64,000 bases of DNA from Yponomeuta sedellus (GCA_934045075.1 OW203736.1:6734609-6798608); one strand, 5' to 3'. Counted from the first letter of the stretch, positions 53,431 to 63,457 are shown. Notes: generated from the sequence alone by a model not told the origin. Numbers and translations are program-made.

Positions 53431-53797
53431 GAAGCGCTCGTGGCCTGTTCGAAACGAATGATTTGAATCAATCACTTGATTCAAACAACAACAGGCGCGG
53501 TCAAGTGCTGGATGGGTGACCGTCCCGTGACTACCGCTAGTGGCATTTTTCTAAGCGCTTCCGTGCTTCGCAAGGCACATTAGGCTGTTGGTGCCGGCTT
53601 TCATTTGATTTGGCAGTCGTTAAGCCATATCAGAGGCCTTATGGGCGGCTTGATAACTTCTGACAGTAAGGCCCGCCACTGTCTTACGATCCTCTACCAA
53701 CCCGGACTTGGCCCCCGTGGTGGAGTATGGCCTAACCTTTCTGCTATGCAAGAAGAGAGCCGTGCCCCAGCAGTGGGGACACACAAGGGTTGATATC
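53431..53797 (+). mobile_element. 5S-SINE, full length
   Basis: GAAGCGCTCGTGGCCTGTTC to AAGGGTTGATATCG. The 5S-like part has CAAACAACAACAGGCG. The body is complete. Confidence 0.85.
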
Positions 53798-54440
53798 GTT
53801 AGGGACTCGCTGATTGTCGCCCAGGGTTCGCCAGACGTACCTACGGGCTGAGTGAGTACAAAGTTCGGGAAGTCTCCTTTTATGCATCCCATGCTAAAAC
53901 AATGGCATGCTCCGCTCCTCTGTACCCCATTTGCAAAGGTGCCCTGATGAAAATGAAGATTTATAGACCGAGGTTCCGTTTTCTTTATTTGGTTTTCATA
54001 CAGAGAACCTAAACGCCCTTTCGCCCCTAAAGCGGTAATCTTGAAAATGAGGAAAAATGGCCACAATTTTTCACTGTCGTGAAAATTAACGAAAGAAGCA
54101 CAAAATTGTAAACATTTAAACTAAATATAAGTGAGTTTTATTGTATGAAAAATATGAAATGATAAATTATTTTTTTGTCGAATTGACTTAAAAAGAATAC
54201 TCTTTTCACCTTTATGGGAGCGTTCGCTAATTCATTTAAACTGAATATCTTTAGTAGTTCGATATAAAAGGTTCATCACAGACGGACCGATTCAACAAAC
54301 AACTAAAAAACTCTTAAATAGATCAGTAGTCAAGCTTTTGGGTGGCAGCCAAGGTGAAAACTGACTGATTTTTTTTAATTATATTTCTGTGGTTTTTACA
54401 TATACCTAAGTTTACCCTTTAAATAAATTTAATTAAAGTA
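53798..54440. other. No gene recognised
   Basis: A minus-strand open stretch (53810-54066) has no known domain and runs into the SINE. The rest is AT-rich. Confidence 0.3.
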
Positions 54441-54797
54441 AGAAGCCTAGTCGAACCAAATGATTGGAATCAATCACTTGAGTTAAGCAACAACAGGCGA
54501 GGTCAGGTGCTGTATGGGTGACCGTCCCATGACTACTGCTAGTGGCAATTTTTCCAAGCGCTTCCGTGCTTTGCAAGGCACGTTAAGTTGTTGGTGCCGG
54601 CTGTCATATAATGGCAGTCGTTAAGCCATGTCAGAGGCCTTATGGACGACTTAATAACTTCTGACAGTAATCTCCGCCATTGTCTACACTCCTCCACCAA
54701 CCCGGACTTGGTCCCCATGGTGGAGTATGTCCCAACCTTCCTGCGATGCAGTAAGAGACCCGTAGCCCAGCAGTGGGGACATACAAGCGTTTATATC
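54441..54797 (+). mobile_element. 5S-SINE, nearly full length
   Basis: The head is shortened to GAAGCCTAGTCGAACCAAAT. The 5S-like box, body and tail are intact to ATACAAGCGTTTATATC. The GC island starts 8 bp later. Confidence 0.85.
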
Positions 54798-54805
54798 AAA
54801 AGTAA

Positions 54806-55216
54806 GACGCGACGGGCCTCGCAGCGATGCGCCGCCCCCTCTAGTCCCATTGTTTTAGCAGTGTGATGTGGGGGGGCGGCGCATTGGAGCGTATGGGGGC
54901 CTTTATGGCCCCCCCGAGGAGACGCGGCGTTTCCTTGCCCCGTCGTAGTGATGGGGCAGGGGGCGCCGCTGGGGAGCCACTTTGGCTCCCCCACTAGTCG
55001 AGCCCCTCACGTGGAGGGGCGACCTCTTGCCGGGTCGCGGTGATTTAACCTTTGGCCTACCCCGCGACCCGGTAGAGGAGAGGAGGATCACCGCGGGGGT
55101 TTAGTGGGTAGTCCAGCCCTCGGGCTGGGAGTCCCACACGAAGCCGCTCTGTTGTCCCCTGACAGCAGAGTGGTGAAGTGCGTAAATGCATTCCCCCGCG
55201 TTACCAAAAAAAAAAA
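54806..55216 (+). mobile_element. Telomere-repeat-associated GC-rich element, copy P1 (3' part)
   Basis: It begins GCGACGGGCCTCGCAGCGAT and ends CATTCCCCCGCGTTACC then a 12-A tail, directly followed by CCTAACCTAACCTAACC. It is about 97 percent identical by eye to the ends of P2 and P3. The 5' part is missing. Confidence 0.8.
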
Positions 55217-55236
55217 ACCTAACCTAACCTAACCTT
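55217..55236. repeat. Telomere-type (CCTAA)n, 3-4 units
   Basis: CCTAACCTAACCTAACC lies between the poly(A) of P1 and the 26-T run of copy M. Confidence 0.9.
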
Positions 55237-56141
55237 TTTTTTTTTTTTTTTTTTTTTTTTTTCACCCAGGAGAAACCCCAATTACGGGTACCACCGGCTC
55301 GGGGGAGCACAGTGGTTATGTCGGACTCCCCGCCCTGAAAAGGGCGGTATACCGGATATACCTCCGCACCGCAAAGGACGGGGCCACGGGGACGCTTACG
55401 CACACTTCCGCGACCCCGTCTGCGGGCGCCCTTTCGGGCACTCCTTCGGCGGCGCCCCTGCCCCATCGCATCGGACCGAACGACGGGGCGAGGGAACGCC
55501 GCATCTCTTCGTTGGAGCGCATAGTGGCCAAGTGCGAACCCCTTGGCCACCACACGCCCCAACGCGCCGCCCCCTCCATCCCATTGTTGTGTGGTCCAAT
55601 GGGATTAGAGGAGGGCAGCGCACCTCCTCGTTGGGGCGCATGGGGGCCAATGTCAACTGTTGGCCCCCACACGCCCCACACTCGAGGCCCGTCACGTCAC
55701 CCACCAGCACTTTTCTGAAAGCAGAGAAGGCGGTGAGCGACCGCGCGGGCCCCCTCCGTGCCAGAAGGCACCCTCGGAACACGCAAGGGCGCCTTCCGGC
55801 CCGCCGTGATGGAGGCAGAGGGTCCCCCGACCCTCCGCGTCCCGGCGGCCACTCTGGTCCGACTGGTACGAGGCGCGCGCGCTTCCGCGCAGCGGCGCCC
55901 CCCCCCAGTCGGTCCTTCATTCGCTTGGTCGCCTGGGTCCCGCTCCACAAAGTGAAACAGGGCCCACGCGACCCCTCCCGCCAGATTTTTCGCCGCTGGC
56001 CAGCAAGATCCCATAAAGAGAAGTTACTGACCAGCGCCCAGGGTGCACCGGCCCTTGCCACTTACCCTTCCTACTGGTTCAAAAATGAATCAGTAGGAAC
56101 GGAAGCGGAAGGGCACACGGGAAGGTAATCTGGCATCGCAC
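55237..56141 (-). mobile_element. Telomere-repeat-associated GC-rich element, copy M (inverted)
   Basis: Read on the minus strand it begins next to CCTAA repeats at 56141 and ends with a 26-A tail at 55262-55237 followed by GGTTAGGTTAGG. It has the GTCGC...GGGACCCAGGCGAC-type stem and the CCCATTG/CAATGGG stem of the plus copies, but the sequence is well diverged. Long apparent frames on both strands come from high GC. No RT motif is seen. Confidence 0.7.
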
Positions 56142-56171
56142 CCCAACCTAACCTAACCTAACCTAACCTAA
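56142..56171. repeat. Telomere-type (CCTAA)n, 5-6 units
   Basis: AACCTAACCTAACCTAACCT and one more unit, ending CTAAAC, directly before element P2. Confidence 0.9.
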
Positions 56172-57004
56172 ACAAGTTCCCCCTCGACGGTTGCCGCCTT
56201 GTCGTGGCGAGGGGGCTTTAGTAGCCGTGGTTGCGGGACCACGGTGAAACAAAGAGCAACCGCGGAGGGACCGCTCCTCGCTTGCGAGTTGAGCGGTCAG
56301 TAGGTGGCGGTGCTGTATGGGCAGCACCGCGACCGTTTAGTCGCTTGGGCCCTGCTTCACACCGTGGAGTGGGACCCAAGCGACCAAGAGGAGGAGGTCC
56401 GGCTGGGGGGGGCGCCTCCGGGCGCCTCGTACCAGTCGGATCAGTGCCGTGGGCGGGGGGTCAGGGGACTCTCCGCCTCTAACACGGCGGGCCGGAAGGC
56501 GCCCCTGCGTGATCCGGGGGTGCCTTCCGGCACAGAGAGGGCCCGCGCGCTCGCTCTCCACCTTCTCTGTTCTCAGAGAAGCGCTGGTGAGCGACGCGAC
56601 GGGCCTCGCAGCGATGCGCCGCCCCCTCTAGTCCCATTGTTTTAGCAATGTGATGTGGGGGGGCGGCGCATTGGAGCGTATGGGGGCCTTTATGGCCCCC
56701 CCGAGGAGACGCGGCGTTTCCTTGCCCCGTCGTAGCGATGGGGTAGGGGGCGCCGCTGGGGAGCCACTTTGGCTCCCCCACTAGTCGAGCCCCTCATGTG
56801 GAGGGGCGACCTCTTGCCGGGTCGCGGTGACTTAACCTTTGGCCTACCCCGCGACCCGGTAGAGGAGAGGAGGATCACCGCGGGGGTTTAGTGGGTAGTC
56901 CAGCCCTCGGGCTGGGAGTCCCACACGAAGCCGCTCTGTTGTCCCCTGACAGCAGAGTGGTGAAGTGCGTAAATGCATTCCCCCGCGTTACCAAAAAAAA
57001 AAAA
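56172..57004 (+). mobile_element. Telomere-repeat-associated GC-rich element, copy P2
   Basis: Order: CAAGTTCCCCCTCGACGGTT at the start, hairpins (GGCGGTGCTG/CAGCACCGCC; GTCGCTTGGG/CCCAAGCGAC), a GC-rich middle, then the same 3' part and poly(A) as P1. Compared with P3 it lacks about 210 bp, consistent with deletion between two hairpins sharing CACCGC/GCGACC words. Confidence 0.8.
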
Positions 57005-58062
57005 ACCAAGTTCCCCCTCGACGGTTGCCGCCTTGTCGTGGCGAGGGGGCTAAGTAGCCGTGGGGGCCTACGGGCGGGAACACACCCACGGTGAAACCAA
57101 GAGCAACCGCGGAGGGACCGCTACTCGCTTGCGAGTCGAGCGGTCAGTAGGTGGCGGTGCTGTATGGGCAGCACCGCCACTGAGGCGGGCTGCGATGCCG
57201 TATGGGCGGCATCGCAGCCGAAGGGAGGAGGCCGCGGCGGGAGAGGAGTGCCGGTATTACGGTGCGCCGCTCTCCCTGCCTGCCGCGGCCTTACCGGGGC
57301 CGCCACCGGTTGATGGCGGACGCGGTGGGGTCGCAGGGGAAGAGAAGTGCTGGTATTGCGGTGCGCCTCTCTCCCTGTCCCCTGCGACCGTTTAGTCGCT
57401 TGGGCCCTGCTTCACACCGTGGAGTGGGACCCAAGCGACCAAGAGGAGGAGGTCCGGCTGGGGGGGGCGCCTCCGGGCGCCTCGTACCAGTCGGATCAGT
57501 GCCGTGGGCGGGGGGTCAGGGGACTCTCCGCCTCTAACACGGCGGGCCGGAAGGCGCCCCTGCGTGATCCGGGGGTGCCTTCCAGCACAGAGAGGGCCCG
57601 CGCGCTCGCTCTCCACCTTCTCTGTTCTCAGAGAAGCGCTGGTGAGCGACGCGACGGGCCTCGCAGCGATGCGCCGCCCCCTCTAGTCCCATTGTTTTAG
57701 CAATGGGATGGGGGGGGGGCGGCGCATTGGAGCGTATGGGGGCCTATATGGCCCCCCTGAGGAGACGCGGCGTTCCCTTGCTCCGTCGTTGCGATGGGGC
57801 AGGGGGCGCCGCTGGGGAGCCACTCTGGCTCCCCCACCAGTCGAGCCCCTCCAGTGGGGCGACCTCTTGCCGGGTCGCGGTGACTTAACCTTTGGCCTAC
57901 CCCGCGACCCGGTAGAGGAGAGGAGGATCACCGCGGGGGTTTAGTGGGTAGTCCAGCCCTTGGGCTGGGAGTCCCACACGAAGCCGCTCTGTTGTCCCCT
58001 GACAGCAGAGTGGTGAAATGCGTAAATGCATTCCCCCGCGTTACCAAAAAAAAAAAAAACCT
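57005..58062 (+). mobile_element. Telomere-repeat-associated GC-rich element, copy P3 (fullest)
   Basis: It starts CAAGTTCCCCCTCGACGGTT two bases after the poly(A) of P2 and ends with 14 A and CCTAACC. It is about 1.06 kb. Hairpins: 57151-57180, 57188-57219, 57229-57291, 57330-57388, 57395-57439, then several in the 3' part (GCGCCGCCCCC/GGGGGCGGCGC, GGGAGCCA/TGGCTCCC, CCAGCCCTTGGGCTGG, CTCTGTTGTC/GACAGCAGAG). Two hairpins share loop GTATGGG, and two share GGTATTACGGTGCGCC-type loops, so part is duplicated. No credible protein is encoded; two CX2C-like words occur only in hairpin loops. Confidence 0.8.
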
Positions 58063-58066
58063 AACC

Positions 58067-58520
58067 AAGTTAAAACTGTAATTATCTTTTGCTCCCACCT
58101 ACTGTTGCAGCACACCATTGGACGCGGCTCGTCACCAGCATCGCGAATCTGCAAGAAGCAAAAAATTTGCTTTCATAGTTTTCCAAAAAAATAGAAAAAA
58201 CACCCATTTTCATACAATAAACACCAATTTTCTTGAGAAATTTCTTAAATCCTCCCTCAAACCCGTTTTAGCGGGCACGGTTCACTCCGGGCGATCGTTC
58301 CCTATTTTTAGAGACCATCCCCAGCCCGCTGCGTGGTATAGTTTGCCTTTTATTACGGTTTTATCGATTTTTCCATAGTCCAAAAAGTCTACCTTAGGGG
58401 AACTATTTTTTCATACATCAAGTTAAAACTGTAATTATTTTTTGCTCCCACCTACTGTTGCAGCACACCATTGGACGCGGCTCGTCACCAGCATCGCGAA
58501 TCTGCAAGAAGCAAAAAATT
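58067..58520 (+). repeat. 100-bp direct repeat, 354 bp apart
   Basis: AAGTTAAAACTGTAATTATC at 58067 and again at 58420 (T for C) begins a segment that continues TTTGCTCCCACCTACTGTTG and GACGCGGCTCGTCACCAGCA in both copies. The first copy directly follows the telomere-type repeat. The spacing and identity could fit short terminal repeats or a local duplication. Confidence 0.8.
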
Positions 58521-58670
58521 AGTACCTAATGTAGTACCTAATTCTCTGTCTCCCTTAAAACATGACATTGAAAAGATTTCGCAATCCAGTGATATTGGAA
58601 TTAAGTTAATAGGTTTCACAGATTTCCTTAAAAATAGCAAAAAATATGTCGCAGTCAAAACTCTTAAACG

Positions 58671-58982
58671 CTCAAAACTAGTTTTGACTGCTAAAATCAG
58701 TCAAAACTAGTTTTGACTGCTAAAATCAGTCAAAAGTATTTTTGTCCAAAGCTTACATTTGAAATACCAAATGGTAAAGTACCAAGCACCTAAAATTATG
58801 AATTAGTCAATCTGCAACAACAAAAATATAGGTGCGACTAGACGCGTAGCGAGTTAGGTTGTACTTGTAAGACCAAAAACTAACTCGACATTGTTGAATA
58901 GGTACATATTAGAATTTTACATAATTTTTCTGCAGTCAAAACTAGTTTTGACTGATTTTTGCAGTCAAAACAAATTTTGACC
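58671..58982. repeat. Palindrome cluster, AGTCAAAACTAGTTTTGACT
   Basis: Perfect 22-bp palindromes lie at 58698-58719 and 58933-58954. Partial copies lie at 58671-58690 and 58962-58982. A CTAAAATCAG linker repeats between the first ones. The arrangement fits ends of a small foldback element. Confidence 0.8.
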
Positions 58983-58984
58983 GT

Positions 58985-59320
58985 TTGAGGGTTTTTACTG
59001 TAACATAAGTAGCGCTTTACGTTAACTAGAGCTAAACATTCTGAGTTAAGGTGATGCTTCTCACATTATTGTTTTCTCAACGGTATGTATTTACAAACAA
59101 ATAGTCTGACCTAGTTGTTTGATACCTATACTCGTCAATATTTTACTAACTCCAGAATGTTTAAATTGGCCGGCGATTGTTTAAATAGATGAATCGCGAT
59201 ATCAGGAATGTCTTACACTAGGAGTTAAGAGTGAGTTATTGTCCGAATATCTAAAAGTTGCCATTATTAGGATTTCTTACGCCAAATTACTGGTTAAGTA
59301 AGTAAATGAAGAGAGCACTA
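58985..59320. other. No feature recognised
   Basis: AT-rich sequence before a SINE, with no open frame or repeat seen. Confidence 0.35.
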
Positions 59321-59686
59321 CGTTATCAACCCTTGTATGTCCCCACTGCTGGGGCACGGGTCTCTTCCTGCATCGCAGGAAGGTTAGGCCATACTCCACC
59401 ACGGGGGCCAAGTCCGGGTTGGTGGAGGATTGTAAGACAGTGGCGGGCCTTACTGTCAGAAGTTATCAAGCCGCCCATAAGGCCTCTGACATAGCTTAAC
59501 GACTGCCATTATATGACAGCCGGCACCAACGGCTTAACGTGCCTTGCGAATCACGGAAGCGCTCGGAAAAATGCCACTAGCGGTAGTCACGGGACGCTCA
59601 CCCATCCTGTACCTGACCGCGCCTGTTTTTGCTTAACCAAGTAATTGATTCCAATCACTGGGTTCGCCTAGGCCACGAGCGCTTCG
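59321..59686 (-). mobile_element. 5S-SINE, full length
   Basis: The minus-strand copy runs from AAGCGCTCGTGGCCTAGGCG to AAGGGTTGATAACG. It is one of the best-preserved copies (tail hairpins intact). One C of the 5S-like region is mutated (AAAAACAGGCG). Confidence 0.9.
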
Positions 59687-59822
59687 CGCAAGCGCCCCCA
59701 ATGGAGTTAAACTCATAACTGGTTTTATAATATTTTTTTTTTTCAAAAAGTAAACGTCAAAATTCCTATTATATGTGATAACTACGTTTAGAACATACAG
59801 CCTAAATCGTAGTATCAACATC

Positions 59823-59867
59823 TGAGGACTTTAAACGATTTTTTGAAATCGATTAAAGTCCTAGGTT
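59823..59867. repeat. Hairpin, GAGGACTTTAAACGATTTT
   Basis: It pairs with GAAATCGATTAAAGTCCT. A short inverted repeat of unknown origin. Confidence 0.6.
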
Positions 59868-60167
59868 GTCGATTCTAGATATACTGTCAACAGACTGTAG
59901 ATTCTAAAAATAGTTGTCATAGTGGTTAAGATTTCGATGATAACTTTTTGAAAAAAAAAAAAGGTATTATAAATTTCATTCGTGACGTTAGTTATTGCCC
60001 CAAAGCGCCTTAACAATACTCTGTTCAAAACAGCCTATTCTAACATTAAGGCTTATTTCGAAGACAAAGATGTCTAGTTTTCAAACAATGTTAACTGGGA
60101 CAGTTATGTCTAGTGTAGTGTAACTTTATGTTGAAAACTCCATTAATTAATTTCAGCCGTTATTACG

Positions 60168-60242
60168 TATAGCGAGATTGAGTAACAAACATCCGCACAT
60201 ATTCACAAACTTTTACATTGTCAATATTAATATGATTATATT
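60168..60242 (-). repeat. Dispersed repeat shared with 13145 and 49185
   Basis: GAGTAACAAACATCCGCACA then TCAATATTAATATGATTAT, a decayed form of the same repeat. Confidence 0.4.
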
Positions 60243-60249
60243 CTTTTTG

Positions 60250-60452
60250 TTGGACTAACCCGTGCTAGGACAATTTTAAAAACTTAGAGGCTAAAATAAT
60301 ACAGAGTAATATTGTGATGATGAGGTTCGAAATTTCGCTGATGCCGGCACATGCCCATTAGCTCAGTTGGGAGAGCGCTGGTACGGTTAGCCAGAGCTCG
60401 CAGGTTTGAGTCCCGTCATGGGCGGAATTTTCGCCTCTAAATAGGTTTTTAA
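60250..60452 (+). mobile_element. tRNA-like foldback family, single module
   Basis: The module GCCCATTAGCTCAGTTGGGA, T-arm GCAGGTTTGAGTCCCG and the end TCGCCTCTAAATAGGTTTTT. The left arm is reduced to CTAACCCGTGCTAGGACAAT and AGAGGCTAAAA. Confidence 0.7.
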
Positions 60453-60610
60453 ACTATTAGTATGGTAAAATTACGTCAATTTGATGTACATTGCGTAGCC
60501 GAGTTCCTACTTGTCTAATCTGTGGGTTAATCGACTTTGCAATGTATATCGAATTGTGATAATAAACTACAAATTGTAGTTTTCTAAGTTTATTTTTCAT
60601 ATAGGCATAA

Positions 60611-60715
60611 CTTTCTTGAAAACTTCTGACAGTGAGACCACTCCATTATGTCCCCACCGAAAGGCAGGCGGCCATTTCCCTAAAGAAGGTAAATACCATA
60701 CTCCACCACGGAGAG
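60611..60715. mobile_element. 5S-SINE remnant
   Basis: CTTGAAAACTTCTGACAGTG and ATACTCCACCACGG, one in each orientation, are recognisable. Strongly degraded. Confidence 0.4.
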
Positions 60716-61532
60716 ACTGTATACGAGTATAAATCACAATACGTAGAACAATAATAGCCATAGTTAGCACTGTTCATATTAATTTATCACTAGCTGACCC
60801 AGCGAACTTCGTACCGTCTAACAGTTGATTCTTTATTTCTTTTTTATTTTTCTCTCCTTAAGAACCATCCTCGTACTTCAAGGAATATTTAAAATAAGAA
60901 TTAGTGAAATCGAGATTTGCGCTTACCCACACATTCAGCGATTAATTTTTATATTATAGATAATAGTATAATACAACGATGTAATAGGTACACATGTTTT
61001 AAGTCTCACATTATGGGCCCTGGTCAAAGCATTGCTAAGATAAACTTATTTATATAGCTTAAGATAGCATAAAATTGTATTCTGACGAACATAATGTATG
61101 TAAAGTACAAAACATTACTTCTACATTTGCCATTTTAACACTTACGTTACTGTTCTTTGGAACTTCTCTAATAGACCCCCCGAATTCACACGGTATCACA
61201 ATACACCCTCTAAGAATGTACCGCTGAAATGTACAACGAAGATACCTATGCCCATACAGAATCGGCGGTTATTCGATCGTTGAAAATCGCTTTGGAAAAG
61301 ACTATGCACCGACGTTATCACAGCCAACACGTACGGAGTCCGCAGGGACTGGAAATTGAATAAAATCTCACATTTCTAAGACATAGGTATGCCGAGAGCA
61401 GTCAAAGGGATGTGCAGTTGAGTCTTGGTAGGTACCTATTTCCTCATAAAATGTGAACACGTTCACAGGTTTTGTGCTAAAGTGGAATCAGTGAAATCTT
61501 ATCATAAGTATAGATGGCAAGGCAACTGATGT
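60716..61532. other. No gene; common-type repeat near 60793
   Basis: ACTAGCTGACCCAGCGAACT is a widespread repeat start in moths, as I recall. The rest is unassigned. Confidence 0.35.
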
Positions 61533-62212
61533 ATTTTTTTTTATTAGTATTTATTCAAGACATTTACAGAATACTATTTAAATACAAAAAAAAACCTTCA
61601 CTGAAACCTGTACAGGTTTATCTGTGAGGTGAGTTACTCGATTTTTAACTTAAGAAGTGTTGTTTTAGGGCATGTCGGCACTTATTTGGTTCATACTGGA
61701 TTTTTTCAACAAGTTCGGTGGGTAGTTCGTTTAGAATCATTGGCAGAATGTACTCCGCTGTACGAGTCCCGTAATAGTTGTTGTAATGCGGTAAAGTGTA
61801 GGTAGGAAGGTACTGCAGGTTCCGAAGTTGTTTAGGACGGGTTCGTTTCGTCAGGGAGTCCATTCTGCCGCATTCCTCACTTACAATGGCCATCTTGAAT
61901 TTATCGAAAACATTTATTATTTTATATTGTTATAATAAACCGGCATCGTCGTTTTTGTATTGCGTGTTTAGGTTTTTTGGTGCGATGGTTTTGATTAAAC
62001 TTAGTTGCAATTTATAAATGTTTTCAATAGGTATATGTCTTGAACGTCCGACCGTAGCTACTAATACCATATGACATAATAGAATCGGCCAGTGACATGT
62101 ATATCGTTCTCAGTATGTTATGGGGCATTTTATATTTAAGAATAGAAAGTTTACACAGAATAGCCCTAAGTTTATTACAGACATTTTCAATGTGTACAAT
62201 TTTCAATTAACA
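61533..62212 (-). pseudogene. LINE C-terminal region and 3' UTR
   Basis: The minus-strand frame at 62206-62024 encodes NKLRAILCKLSILKYKMPHN and SIMSYGISSYGRTF (post-RT region). After a frameshift, 61893-61645 encodes RTRPKQLRNLQYLPTY and TAEYILPMILNELPTE, ending in a stop followed by an A-rich UTR. The RT core is off the 5' end. The family is unlike the other LINE fragments here. Confidence 0.65.
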
Positions 62213-62254
62213 GTTACAGTTTAAGTTAACTGTGACAGTTTAAGATGACATGAG

Positions 62255-62395
62255 AAAAGATGGTAAGAGTGGAGTTTTGTTTCCCGCTACACTACGGCCC
62301 GAAGGCAGCGGTTTACATTTTACATTGTACATTGACATTCAGCAAAAAGAATGTACGTAGTCTTTACGTTGAAATAAAATTGAGTTGATAGTACC
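62255..62395 (+). repeat. Retroelement 3' end shared with 50465-50585
   Basis: GAAAAGATGGTAAGAGTGGA then AGCAAAAAGAATGTACG and TTTACGTTGAAATAAAATTG. See the other copy. Confidence 0.5.
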
Positions 62396-62442
62396 TAAAA
62401 AGGGGCACACAGTATCGCCTAGCTTTGGAAAATACAGCCTTA

Positions 62443-62616
62443 TTAGCTTTTAGAATATACCTACCTCGGGCTCGCCGAAAGCACACGAGTGTAATACTAC
62501 TTCCTGCTCTGATTTCGAAATTAAGAGTTATATGAGTTGCGATATTTCCATTAAATTAAACGAATAGGTATATCCGATTCTATCTTATAATAACCGAGGT
62601 ATATTCTAAAAGCTAA
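62443..62616. mobile_element. 174-bp MITE, TTAGCTTTTAGAATATACC family
   Basis: The inverted ends TTAGCTTTTAGAATATACCT have TA at 62441-62442 and 62617-62618. A second, cut copy is at 44508-44699. Confidence 0.85.
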
Positions 62617-62839
62617 TATACTTACATGTAATTTATTAGAGACAGGACATTTTACTGAAAAGAAACGGTCCATTTAAAAAAATGGGCATAGGTGTAGTAT
62701 ACATCATAGTTCAAGCATAAAAAGAAATCTATGTGCTATTTGCAGACTATAAGTAAACTTATATTTTTGTCACAGAGCCCAGAGTAGGTATTTGACAATT
62801 TTTTCTCCAAACTGGTCTATATTTTGAAACGGACACCTA

Positions 62840-62958
62840 GGCTGACATTCAGAGACGAAAACTGAAGCTAAGACCGGTCTCAGAAATGTCAAAATGTACG
62901 TGATTTGGACAATTGTAAGACCAGTCTTTGCTTAGTTTTCGTCTCTGAATGTCAGCCC
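62840..62958. mobile_element. About 119-bp MITE, GGCTGACATTCAGAGACG family
   Basis: The ends GGCTGACATTCAGAGACGAA and the reverse complement at the right form near-perfect arms of about 42 bp. TA (62838-62839, 62959-62960) flanks them. Confidence 0.85.
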
Positions 62959-63281
62959 TAGTTTAACTTAAGGTTTATTAAGTCGCAGTTTCTGAGCTAC
63001 TTTGAATGAAACCTTTTTGATTTGAGTAGGTATTATGTTTTGGCAAGGTAGGTAGATAATCCTATACTTATGTAGATTTTTTATTCCGTAGAATTCTGAC
63101 AGGTATCATTTCTTGACTTTTGTAGATAAAACCATTGAATTTGTTGAAACATAAAATTATATCTATTTTATTTCTTACTGTCCTCAAATGGGTCAAGTAT
63201 TTCCCTTTGTTGGTGGAGAGCTTTTTTTTAATAATAATAAAAATAAATTTCACACAAGTTCACACAACACAATCACTTATA

Positions 63282-63457
63282 GTGTGGCCGTTAGTGCTGT
63301 GCACTCCCTGAGGTATGCGCGCGGCGAGACGGGGGACGGGGGGGGGGGGGCGATCGGCTGCTGCGCTCTGTCAGTGCGCCGTCAACCCACCTCGCCTCGC
63401 CACCTCCCACCTCACCGCGCATACCTCAGGGAGTGCACAGCACTAATGGTCACACGA
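63282..63457. mobile_element. 176-bp GC-rich MITE
   Basis: The inverted ends GTGTGGCCGTTAGTGCTGTG and (reverse complement) GTGTGACCATTAGTGCTGTG continue into CACTCCCTGAGGTATGCGCG. The centre is GC-rich with a run of about 13 G (63338-63350 region). The target duplication is not clear. Confidence 0.8.

Noticed and set aside
55396..56128. Open frames of 100-220 codons on both strands in the GC island
   Set aside because: Stops are rare in GC-rich DNA. The frames overlap in several phases, lack recognisable domains and cover hairpin arms.
57202..57395. Zinc-knuckle-like CRYYG / CWYCG words
   Set aside because: They fall in loops of duplicated hairpins. One of the two lacks a Cys, and no His completes a CCHC motif.
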